In this document: positions 37,475 through 44,778 of the stretch, one piece after another
Layout of the letters: each line of letters begins with the position of its first letter
How positions within the stretch are numbered: the stretch's first letter is position 1
DNA from: Photobacterium sp. CCB-ST2H9
GTDB taxonomy: Bacteria; Pseudomonadota; Gammaproteobacteria; Enterobacterales; Vibrionaceae
DNA: 64,000 nt
Assembly (NCBI RefSeq): GCF_023151555.2
Contig: NZ_CP100425.1
Span: 62,001 to 126,000 of the forward strand
Direction of reading: 5' to 3'
The notes under the pieces: generated by a model
Database searches by the model: none
The model's input: the letters and a program-made list of their open reading frames with translations, nothing else
Told to the model about the DNA's origin: nothing
Position numbers and translations under genes: made by a program

Positions 37475-38666
37475 TTTTCATCATGGTTTTGGTCCTATGC
37501 CTGATGAATCTTTAAATGGTTTTATTTATAGAGTTCTGTGGAGAAGTGGGTATAGGTGTTTTCACTCAATTCTAATGACTGGAGGCTGGGGGGATAAACC
37601 AAGTGTACCTTTAGCAGCAAAGCATGAATTTAATTTCCTTGACCGATATCTTAAACTCGACCTATATGAGAAGACGTTTAGGCAGGAAAAGAACCAACTT
37701 TCGATTTTTTCTAACCCAATCAGTCATGTGAATAATTTTGAGAAGACATTTTCCCCCATAAAAGATGTAAAATCTTGTGGGAATCCTATACAAATTAAAT
37801 TCTGCCGAAAGTGTATTGATGTACAAATAAAAGAATCTGGGTTCTCATACTTTAAAAATGAGTGGCTAAATGAAGATTTTTGCAAATCCCATCAAACTGT
37901 TCTTCACGCCATTGACCCCAGAGTAAACAGGAAGGAAATATTTGAGGTCGTACAATGCATATTGTCCGGAAACTGCGTTGATAAGTATCTTTGCAAAATA
38001 TTGGATGGTTTTCATGCTCATACAAGTATGCCTCTAAGCAAATCTGAAGTAAAATTTGCGCCATGCACCAAACCATTACTTATCAATTACTTAAAATCAA
38101 AAAGCACTTGCTATCCAGATGGTTATACAGAATTGGTAGATTATGGCTATCTAACGAAGAAAGAGCGTTATGCTACTATCAAATATAAGCGATCTGAAGA
38201 AATTAAATTTTCATTGGAAGAACACTTGGATTTCTATCTAGAGTTTGATTATGATTCAATTAGTAAATTTCTGGTAGAACACTTAAAGTTACAGTCATTC
38301 TCCCCAGCTAAAGCTAATCTTCATAAGAGAATGTATAAACTTTGGAAAGATCGAAAATCTAACTGCTCACTCTGTAAGATTAATATAAATTTTGGTGAAA
38401 TGTGTCCAGTGGCTGAGCAGTCTCAAGTTTACTTCAAAAAAGCAGTTTCTCTTTTACATGCATATATACCACCAAAAAATATTTGTGATGAGAAACTATC
38501 TGAGATGATTGATAAAGTTTATTCATATCAAGTGAATATAGGTGTTAGAGAGGGTGAGATTCTAGTAAGAAAAGATATAAAAAAATCAGAATTACACTCT
38601 TCTTATGGAGGAGAGAAAGCATATTATGAATATGTGTCAAAGGTTTTGAGAGATTTAAATTTTTGA
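37467..38666 (+). CDS. Second TniQ-family protein at the distal end
   Basis: 399-aa protein with a TniQ-type N-terminus (FGPMPDESLNGFIYRVLW) and a CCCH-like zinc site: C-x2-C in KFCRKC near residue 114 and C-x2-H in DFCKSHQ near 137. A further cysteine group (NCSLCKININFGEMC) lies near 309-323. It differs strongly from the tnsD product at 24524. It overlaps ygjP by 8 nt and so is the tail of the hsd operon, not part of the tns operon. It is very AT-rich. It may be an alternative target selector or a remnant of another element. Function is inferred from family only. Confidence 0.75.
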   Translation: MSDFHHGFGPMPDESLNGFIYRVLWRSGYRCFHSILMTGGWGDKPSVPLAAKHEFNFLDRYLKLDLYEKTFRQEKNQLSIFSNPISHVNNFEKTFSPIKDVKSCGNPIQIKFCRKCIDVQIKESGFSYFKNEWLNEDFCKSHQTVLHAIDPRVNRKEIFEVVQCILSGNCVDKYLCKILDGFHAHTSMPLSKSEVKFAPCTKPLLINYLKSKSTCYPDGYTELVDYGYLTKKERYATIKYKRSEEIKFSLEEHLDFYLEFDYDSISKFLVEHLKLQSFSPAKANLHKRMYKLWKDRKSNCSLCKININFGEMCPVAEQSQVYFKKAVSLLHAYIPPKNICDEKLSEMIDKVYSYQVNIGVREGEILVRKDIKKSELHSSYGGEKAYYEYVSKVLRDLNF

Positions 38667-38743
38667 ATATTTCCTCTTTTGATAACTTGAACGATGTTTT
38701 GTTCTATATAATTACAAGTTGTAAATGACCTAACTCTATAGCG

Positions 38744-39211
38744 TCAATTGGCCATAAGTTTAGTAGTAGACTTGTAAAAAGGTGCTGAATAGTCTTGGAA
38801 TATAAGATTATATTGGTCTTGGCTATCAAGAAGAAAAGTAACTCGAATATGTTCCACGTTGTTAGTAGTAAGAATAGATCTTAGCCATCCAGCTATCGAG
38901 GTGTTCAGCAGCGCTCCACAATTAATAAACCAAATCCAAGTCGGCTGCTTATTGTGTTGAATAATGTTTAGCAAGTGAGTTCTATACTGTTCATCATCTA
39001 ACTGTAGAAGATCAATATAAGCCGTATCTGCCCCCAATTCATGATTAATCTGATTGTATCTGTCTTGTGAGTCTTTACTACAGTTTATAGACAGTGTGTG
39101 CAATCTCATCATACCCAACTGCCAATATCCATGGACTAAGCGCTCAGTCGAACCTATAGGCCAATTTTCAAAGTTTGGCGCGAATGGTAATGAAGTTGTT
39201 TCGTATTTCAT
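38744..39211 (-). CDS. Unknown protein at the distal transposon end
   Basis: 155 aa, not recognised. It has two hydrophobic strands that look like core strands of an alpha/beta fold (TWIWFINCGALL near residue 93; IRVTFLLDSQDQYNLIF near 122-138) but no P-loop, so a degenerate AAA-like or receiver-like fold is possible. It is transcribed toward the cargo, opposite to the second TniQ, and ends 78 bp from it. The start at 39211 has no strong ribosome-binding site. It lies about 120 bp inside the transposon end repeats. Confidence 0.55.
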   Translation of the reverse strand: MKYETTSLPFAPNFENWPIGSTERLVHGYWQLGMMRLHTLSINCSKDSQDRYNQINHELGADTAYIDLLQLDDEQYRTHLLNIIQHNKQPTWIWFINCGALLNTSIAGWLRSILTTNNVEHIRVTFLLDSQDQYNLIFQDYSAPFYKSTTKLMAN

Positions 39212-39334
39212 ATGTAACTACTCAATTTCTATAAGTTACCACTGTAGTGACGTTTCTTTGAGAGTAGCAAAAGTAGGTATCGGCCCTTCATAAAACAATG
39301 TATTTAGGCCAACAATCTCAATTTCAATACGAAT

Positions 39335-39389
39335 AGTGTACAAACTTTATTGTTCCAAAATGGCGTTAGTGTACAAACTATATTGTTCC
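39335..39389. repeat. TnsB-binding repeats at the distal end (two copies)
   Basis: AGTGTACAAACTTTATTGTT with CC (39335-39356) and AGTGTACAAACTATATTGTT with CC (39368-39389). They are in inverted orientation relative to the 19985 repeats. By Tn7 convention this is the left end. A possible third, degenerate site near 38687-38708 is not convincing. Confidence 0.88.
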
Positions 39390-39395
39390 GATACA

Positions 39396-39400
39396 GAAAA
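39396..39400. repeat. Target-site duplication, distal copy
   Basis: GAAAA following the terminal ACA, identical to 19974-19978. Confidence 0.93.
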
Positions 39401-39406
39401 GTAATG

Positions 39407-39431
39407 AAAGCCACCAAGTTTGGTGGCTTTG
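39407..39431 (+). terminator. yhiN terminator displaced by the transposon
   Basis: AAAGCCACCA and TGGTGGCTTT form a 10-bp stem only 7 nt beyond the target duplication. Removing the element would put it about 30 nt after the yhiN stop, the normal place for its terminator. Confidence 0.75.
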
Positions 39432-39452
39432 AAAATAATGACTGACGAACTC

Positions 39453-39692
39453 TTATTTCTTTAAGAGAGATGTGATTCGTATCTGAATCAATTTTTCAAC
39501 GTTCATTCCAAATATTACTCCAGTTGTGAATACCATCAAAATCATTTCAATTTTTGTATTCAATAAAAAGTAAATTGATATGATTAATATTATGGTCATG
39601 AAAATCAGGCCATAACATCTGCATCTTGATATATTTTCCCAGTCTCGTAACAGCTTATGGTCATGCCAGTTGACCAAGCGTCTAAAATTCAT
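39453..39692 (-). CDS. Small two-helix membrane protein
   Basis: 79-aa protein with a basic N-terminus and two adjacent hydrophobic helices (GLIFMTIILIISIYFLL and MILMVFTTGVIFGM), likely an inner-membrane hairpin. A plausible AAAGGATAG ribosome-binding site precedes ATG 39692. It is not recognised. It lies just outside the transposon, convergent with the displaced yhiN terminator. Confidence 0.55.
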   Translation of the reverse strand: MNFRRLVNWHDHKLLRDWENISRCRCYGLIFMTIILIISIYFLLNTKIEMILMVFTTGVIFGMNVEKLIQIRITSLLKK

Positions 39693-40259
39693 ATCTATCC
39701 TTTGTTTTTGAACTAGTGAGATCCTGAACGGGGTAATTTTGAAATGGTAAATAAACTAGTGTTCATTGTATGGTAGTTGTTTTTATTTACCGTATATTTT
39801 TGATTTATCACACATTATCCAGTGCCTTTTCTTGAGGTTTATCTAAGGAATTTTGGAAAAGTAACTTTTCTTAAACATAGGTTAAGAACTTGGTCGAAAA
39901 ACATCAGGATTTCAAAAGAGGCTGAAAGGCAAGCTGTCTAAAAGTCAGGTTTGATTGTTGAGTGAATAGGGATGATCTGCTTGCTTCAAAACAGGTAGCG
40001 GCGATCAAGTTAAATGTTGTGCATTCTTGCTATTGAGAGACAAGACAGAGGAGATTTCTTTTCCAGAGCAGACTATTACTTTCAAATTTTCATTTAGATG
40101 ATATAGGTATACTTTTGGGTGTGGTCATAGCGATTTTTGATGATTTGATGTCAGGCTAGTTATCACAGGTAAACAAGAGTGTCGTCACTTATATGAATCG
40201 GGTGCATCAAAGAAGCCCTCTGCTGACTCAGCTTAGTTTGAATGCAGAGGGCTTACTTC
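39693..40259. other. AT-rich intergenic region without a recognisable gene
   Basis: 567 bp with no supported reading frame on either strand. Apart from the terminator near 40213 I see no promoter, repeat or RNA gene that I can defend. Confidence 0.5.
40213..40254. terminator. Terminator 3' of the small secreted gene at 40260
   Basis: AAGCCCTCTGC and GCAGAGGGCTT form an 11-bp stem around a 20-nt loop, directly after the minus-strand stop. Confidence 0.65.
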
Positions 40260-40595
40260 TCAAACACCGGATTTGATGCGTAAACCCGTTAAAATTGGGC
40301 GGCCCCAGTCATCACAGTCAGAAATATCAGGCCAAACTTTTTTATTTGCGGTAATCGCTGTCAGCAGGGTGCTGATAAAATACTGACCTTTCCGCGTGTC
40401 TCCGTAAATCCGGATAAAGTCTCCTTTTTGCTTGGGGCAATCAGCGAGCGGAAAGTACTCTTGGAAAACAATATATGCACGAGAGCCATTATCATCTCCT
40501 TCATAAAGCAGTTCTACAGGCTGAACATAATTTTTCCACTCTGCTTGGCTTAAAGCAGGAAATAGTAAAGCAGATAACAAGAATAAATTTTTCAT
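40260..40595 (-). CDS. Small secreted protein, paralogue 1 of the 39-52 kb cluster
   Basis: 111 aa with a clear signal peptide (MKNLFLLSALLFPALSQA, cleavage before EW). The mature domain has two cysteines and the cluster's common plan: beta segment, first cysteine (LADCPKQ), an amphipathic helix with a small-residue face (QYFISTLLTAITANKKV), second cysteine (SDCDDW) and a final beta strand (TGLRI). AAAGGTAA precedes the ATG. The plan resembles small OB-fold B-subunits of AB5 toxins such as SubB. That resemblance is by eye only. Confidence 0.72.
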   Translation of the reverse strand: MKNLFLLSALLFPALSQAEWKNYVQPVELLYEGDDNGSRAYIVFQEYFPLADCPKQKGDFIRIYGDTRKGQYFISTLLTAITANKKVWPDISDCDDWGRPILTGLRIKSGV

Positions 40596-41273
40596 TATTT
40601 ACCTTTGTATGTTGAGAGAAATCTTATGCCAGAAATCAACTGGTGTGGATGGCTCAGCGAACGGTCTTCGCATATAAATCCATTGAATTTATATGGCTTT
40701 AATCCAACTCTGGAATGACGGATGTATCTTATGACTCATGAAATCATACTGGGATGACGATGGTGAATTAATAACACTCGAATCAATATTGTAGTAATGA
40801 ACTATTTATTAAATAGCGCTTCTGTTCTGAAAAATGTTCCCAAGTCATCTGTGTCAATCTTGTTCAAAGTTGTACTGAAAAAATGGATGCAGTAAACGTA
40901 ATGATAGATAACATTTTTTCATATTTACTTCACCTTTCGCTGTATTAGCAGGATCTAAATCATGGTTTGTACAACTGCTGCGCATTATAAGCAAAAAAGC
41001 AATCATATGCATTGAGTTTTTATGTATTTTGTATACCATACACGCCAGTTCATATTGATGTTTTGAGCCATTTGTTTCATATCATGAGGGAGATGGGAGC
41101 GGTGCCATTTCTCATTCCGATTGATATGAAGGATTACATAAAAATAGTTACAGCATCGTTGATCAGATTGGATTGACATTTTGCATGGACTTCGTGACTC
41201 ACGCTCGCTGTATTGGCTCACCCAAGCAAGTTATTTCCAAGATGAACATATATTTGCTCACTAAGGATGGAAG
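40596..41273. other. Intergenic region with a possible decayed small secreted gene
   Basis: 678 bp. On the minus strand near 40936, a ribosome-binding site (AAAGGTGAAG) is followed by ATGAAAAAATG. A one-base shift there would read MLSIITFTASIFSVQL, a signal-peptide-like stretch, and then stop. This may be the remains of another cluster member. Nothing else is supported. Confidence 0.3.
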
Positions 41274-41621
41274 ATGAAAGTTAAATCTCTGTTAGTTATT
41301 GCATTTTCTGCTTTTTGTTCTGTTGCTCATGCCGAAATCTCGGAACCACAACTGATTCAGCAAGTGGGTTGCGATCAGGAAAGCCAGCAATGTGCTTTAT
41401 CATTCGGTGTTGAAAAAGTTGGGCCAGCTGAGTGTGCTTCGAACAAAATCAACTGGTCGAGTGAGACCACGCAAGGAAAACTCGCGGTGGCGCTTCTTTC
41501 CTCGGCAATGATGACTCAGCACCAAGTCGCGGTTGCAGTTGATTCAGTCTGTGGGACGAATGGTCTGCCTCAGCTGAAATCTTACGAGGTTCTGGCGAAA
41601 TCAAAGAACGTGGGAGCATAA
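41274..41621 (+). CDS. Small secreted protein, paralogue 2
   Basis: 115 aa with signal peptide MKVKSLLVIAFSAFCSVAHA. The mature part has four cysteines, two in the first beta hairpin (GCDQESQQC) and two flanking the helix (ECASNK and VCGTNG). The helix KLAVALLSSAMMTQHQVAVAV matches the same element in the next gene (LLSVLSSAMFTGTQVRVHF), so the two are close paralogues. It is followed after 2 nt by the next gene, probably starting an operon that runs to about 50.5 kb. AGGATGGAAG precedes the ATG. Confidence 0.75.
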   Translation: MKVKSLLVIAFSAFCSVAHAEISEPQLIQQVGCDQESQQCALSFGVEKVGPAECASNKINWSSETTQGKLAVALLSSAMMTQHQVAVAVDSVCGTNGLPQLKSYEVLAKSKNVGA

Positions 41622-41623
41622 GC

Positions 41624-41935
41624 ATGAATAAGAAACATGGCTTAATGCTTTCTTTGTCTCTCGCTGCTGCAACGGCGAATGCATCGTATGGGGATGTGAA
41701 TACCATTCAGAGTATTCAGTGTGATATCAATGCCACTCATTGCCAGTTGGTGTTGGAGAAACCAGTTGACTCAACAGTATGTATTAAAAACACAGTGATC
41801 GTGCCTGCTGAAAAGCAACAGCTTTTATCCGTATTAAGCTCAGCAATGTTCACCGGAACACAAGTGAGGGTCCATTTCACATCTGAATGTGTCAATGGTG
41901 CGAATGAATTACAAACATTTGATTTGGTACAGTAA
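41624..41935 (+). CDS. Small secreted protein, paralogue 3
   Basis: 103 aa with a signal peptide ending in ATANA. The mature part repeats the layout of the preceding gene, with cysteines in QCDINATHC, VCIKN and ECVNG and the LSSAMFTGTQVRVHF helix-strand. It is separated by 2 nt from the upstream gene and 6 nt from the large secreted gene downstream, so all three are likely co-transcribed. Confidence 0.75.
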   Translation: MNKKHGLMLSLSLAAATANASYGDVNTIQSIQCDINATHCQLVLEKPVDSTVCIKNTVIVPAEKQQLLSVLSSAMFTGTQVRVHFTSECVNGANELQTFDLVQ

Positions 41936-41941
41936 GGATTC

Positions 41942-43549
41942 ATGATGAGAAAAACGAATTTAGGTTTAATAATTGCCTGCACCCTTGCTGGTTTTCCATT
42001 GAGTTCATTGGCAATGACTACCTCTGATTTTTGTTTGGGTGAGAATAAAGGGACTTATCCGGTTCACCGTGACCGTGTTTGTAGTCTGGAAAGGTGGGCG
42101 ACGAATCAGGAAGTCCCGGAAAAGCGTTCTGTATTGAATGCTGGAAATTCGTCAATCAAGCTGACGCCGGATGATTTAGCTGGTGATGTACTGTTGAGCC
42201 TGAATCAAGACATTTTTATAGTCAACAAACGTTACCAAAACTGTAAAGATGTTTACGAGACCTTTAAAGGTGAGATTAAAAAAACGGCCGGAACGATTGA
42301 GTGTACTGCCGGTAATCATGACCTGGTTCCTTCCAGCTACTATGGCTCGGGTAATGGCTGCTTTGTCAAAAACAACATCGAAACTTGTACGTCATCAAAG
42401 CTAACGCTGACTCCAGGTGATGTTGATATTAATCAGGTGCAAAGAAAGGCGCGTTACAGCGGAGATCTTGTTAAAACCACAAAGAAAAATGAATTGTCTT
42501 ATCGTCAGGGATATATTCCGGTATCAAATGGTGGTATTACTTTCTTTGTGACGGGGACTGTGACAGATCGCAGGCAAGTATCCCTTGTGACGGATGATAT
42601 GTGGAAAGGGCATATTTATTCATCAGTAAATCCAACACCTTACTTTGAACTCTCCTGCTTGAGTGAAAAGCCGGTTACGCCAGTAAGCATTAGTCTGGTG
42701 TATAAAGATTCGACAATGACAGACATTGGTTTTGATGGCAGTGCTCCAGTCAGTACCTTTTCTGGAGAAAACTTCACAACATTTAAGAACCATTGCGTAG
42801 CTGGTGTTCGGTTGACATTGGTGAACTATGAGGACATTGCGACTTCAGATTGGTCGGTAACGTTTAAACGTACAGGCAGCAAAGATGCTTATATCAATGA
42901 GCTTGCGAGATTTGGTTCGCAATTATTAAAAGAAGCAGAATCGGTCATTGCCGAATACCAAACCCTCCAGGCAATTGATATGAATTCAGGTTCTATTTCA
43001 GATCAGATTCGAGCAGAAATTAGTGTAAATTGGGAGACGTTTGCTAACTCTGTTCAAGTTCCAGAATTTTTTGATCCTATACTTTCCCTTGAACGTTATC
43101 AGAATGTTAATCAGTCGGTGCTAGAATCGACACTGAATATAATTGATGTAAATGGCAATAAAATGCCAAACTTTGAATTGATGAAATCATTGGTTGAAGA
43201 ATTAAAAGCAGAACATCCTACTTTGACTGTAGGTGCATTGATTAATCCGGATCTTGAATTTATTTACGATTATCGATTAATTAACCAATGGAACTCAATT
43301 ATAGTTTTGTCCAAGATTAATGGGCACATCACTGATCTGGAACTAGTTCAAGAAGGTTCAGACAGTAATCTTGAGGGAATAAAGAAATCCATTGCTCAAT
43401 ATAAAGCGACATTAAATGCAAAGGTAACAGATATCTCCGCTGTTGTTCAAAAATTCTTAGAGATAGCAGAAAAAGCCGATGCTGCGGAAGTTGAAAAATT
43501 AAAGGACTTGAAAGATAAATTATCGAAAGCTATTGAATCATCTAAATAA
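41942..43549 (+). CDS. Large secreted protein of unknown function (535 aa)
   Basis: An N-terminal signal peptide (cleavage after SSLA) is followed by a beta-rich, cysteine-containing region to about residue 310 (cysteines in DFCLGEN, RVCSLER, NCKDVY, ECTAGN, GCFVKN, TCTSSK, SCLSEK, HCVAG). A mainly helical remainder ends in a lysine/glutamate-rich coiled coil (AEVEKLKDLKDKLSKAI). Even cysteine content suggests disulfides in the periplasm or outside. No known domain was recognised. It is part of the run from 41274. ATG 41945 is an alternative start. Confidence 0.72.
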   Translation: MMRKTNLGLIIACTLAGFPLSSLAMTTSDFCLGENKGTYPVHRDRVCSLERWATNQEVPEKRSVLNAGNSSIKLTPDDLAGDVLLSLNQDIFIVNKRYQNCKDVYETFKGEIKKTAGTIECTAGNHDLVPSSYYGSGNGCFVKNNIETCTSSKLTLTPGDVDINQVQRKARYSGDLVKTTKKNELSYRQGYIPVSNGGITFFVTGTVTDRRQVSLVTDDMWKGHIYSSVNPTPYFELSCLSEKPVTPVSISLVYKDSTMTDIGFDGSAPVSTFSGENFTTFKNHCVAGVRLTLVNYEDIATSDWSVTFKRTGSKDAYINELARFGSQLLKEAESVIAEYQTLQAIDMNSGSISDQIRAEISVNWETFANSVQVPEFFDPILSLERYQNVNQSVLESTLNIIDVNGNKMPNFELMKSLVEELKAEHPTLTVGALINPDLEFIYDYRLINQWNSIIVLSKINGHITDLELVQEGSDSNLEGIKKSIAQYKATLNAKVTDISAVVQKFLEIAEKADAAEVEKLKDLKDKLSKAIESSK

Positions 43550-43576
43550 GACAGCCTAGCTATATGCTTAGCTTGT

Positions 43577-43612
43577 ATCAGAGGGTGATTCCCCTCTGAT
43601 ATTTCTCTGTAT
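43577..43612 (+). terminator. Hairpin after the 535-aa gene
   Basis: ATCAGAGGG pairs with CCCTCTGAT (43577-43585 with 43592-43600), followed by a T-rich tail. It may be a full terminator or an attenuator before the next gene. Confidence 0.6.
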
Positions 43613-43644
43613 CTTTTATTTATATCTTATAAACGGGATAGGGT

Positions 43645-44778
43645 ATGAAACGTCGACTGCTTTCGTTTTCTTTCTGCATGATGATGATTCCCTGGACATC
43701 ATCTGCAGCCAATGTGACACCAGAAATGCTGGATAAGCAGCAGTTCCAGCTCAATCAGGTAAATTACCGACTAGATGAAGTGCTGGATTCTTTAACCAAA
43801 TATAATCTGGCGCGCGAACAATATTATTTGGGGAATAATGGTTCTGCGACTTTGGCAGAGGCCTGGTATCAGAAACATTTGTTGTGGCTGAATCAGATGG
43901 ATCAACTCAGACGTCAGATTAGTAATCACCAACAGCTTGCAGCATCTGATAGTGGCGCGTTTCAAGTCCAGATATCAACGTTGATGAACGATCTCTATCA
44001 GTCTCAGGAAGACGCACGTAAAATTTATAGCCAGGCACGGACAGGTTTATCCCTGTTAGAGGGAATTCCAAGTTATCCGGAAAATTATGTTCAGGAGCTT
44101 CAGTCTGTGATCGTCGCGTTGAACGATAATGTTGTGCTGACGCATCAAGCGTTTCAAAATTTAAATGACGATTTCTCAGAACAGCACCTGAAGCGGCTTG
44201 ATGATGCATTATTGATGACTAGAGAGGTTCTGAAGTCATTGATTAATCGTTCTAAATTAGAGTTTCCTGAACTGACCACTGCACTACAGAAGTTAAGTGA
44301 AATTTTTGCAGTGGATCAGTTACTGTCTGTGCCGATGGATAGAGCATCGAAGCATGCGGCTTATATTCAGTCTTATGCAAGCCGGGATTGGTTCGCCGCT
44401 GAATCGCGTTTTCAGCAGCTTGAAAAACAGTATCAAAAGGACATGAAACTCATTCTTGCCAGTCCGCTTGATAACAGTCTGAAGCAGCCTGGTATTGATT
44501 TTATTGATGCTCACTATGCTCAGGCAAAAAGAAATATTGATGCTTACCGTTCCCGTGCATACGCAGGTTTGTACCGGCAGTACAGATCGATTACAACGAT
44601 GTATGTCAGCCAATGTCAGGATGAAGCAAACTATCTGAAGTATAACTGTTCACTATTGAAGACGTTGGTTGGTTTAGATTTAAATTCGATTAAAGGTATG
44701 AATCTTGAACAACAACGGTATTTATATCAGCAATTAGTGAGAGTTCCTCAGGCGCCTTATACGGAGATCAGCCAGTGA
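43645..44778 (+). CDS. Secreted helical protein (377 aa)
   Basis: Signal peptide MKRRLLSFSFCMMMIPWTSSAA, then an almost wholly helical, glutamine- and leucine-rich chain with coiled-coil character and only two late cysteines (SQCQDEANYLKYNCSLL). No recognised domain. Its stop overlaps the next start (GTGA, 44775-44778). It is therefore translationally coupled to the 790-aa protein and probably its partner. Confidence 0.72.
   Translation: MKRRLLSFSFCMMMIPWTSSAANVTPEMLDKQQFQLNQVNYRLDEVLDSLTKYNLAREQYYLGNNGSATLAEAWYQKHLLWLNQMDQLRRQISNHQQLAASDSGAFQVQISTLMNDLYQSQEDARKIYSQARTGLSLLEGIPSYPENYVQELQSVIVALNDNVVLTHQAFQNLNDDFSEQHLKRLDDALLMTREVLKSLINRSKLEFPELTTALQKLSEIFAVDQLLSVPMDRASKHAAYIQSYASRDWFAAESRFQQLEKQYQKDMKLILASPLDNSLKQPGIDFIDAHYAQAKRNIDAYRSRAYAGLYRQYRSITTMYVSQCQDEANYLKYNCSLLKTLVGLDLNSIKGMNLEQQRYLYQQLVRVPQAPYTEISQ

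Larger units (their letters stand above)
19979..39395. mobile_element. Complete Tn7-like transposon (19,417 bp) carrying a defence island, inserted at yhiN
   Basis: The termini are an inverted pair: TGTTTAGGAACAATAAAG at 19979 and, on the other strand, TGTATCGGAACAATATAG at 39395. Each continues with AGTTTGTACACT. The 5-bp duplication GAAAA flanks both. Genes tnsA, tnsB, tnsC and tnsD/tniQ start at the yhiN-proximal end. In Tn7 this end is called the right end and also faces the target gene (glmS). Cargo is CBASS, a type I restriction-modification operon with an embedded Septu-like pair, and a second TniQ. The element is visibly more AT-rich than the backbone. yhiN has, to my knowledge, been reported as an attachment site for some Tn7-like elements. 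The sharp ends suggest recent insertion, but tnsC carries an amber codon. Confidence 0.95.

Noticed and set aside
38687..38708. Third TnsB site at the distal end
   Set aside because: Only partial similarity to the 22-bp repeat, and it lies about 630 bp inside the other two; not convincing.
19979..39395. CRISPR-associated transposon possibility
   Set aside because: No cas genes and no regularly spaced repeats were seen in the element; the only short repeats are end repeats, the hsdS spacers and the two palindromes.
39693..40259. Possible IS remnant next to the transposon
   Set aside because: No transposase fragment or terminal repeats could be recognised.
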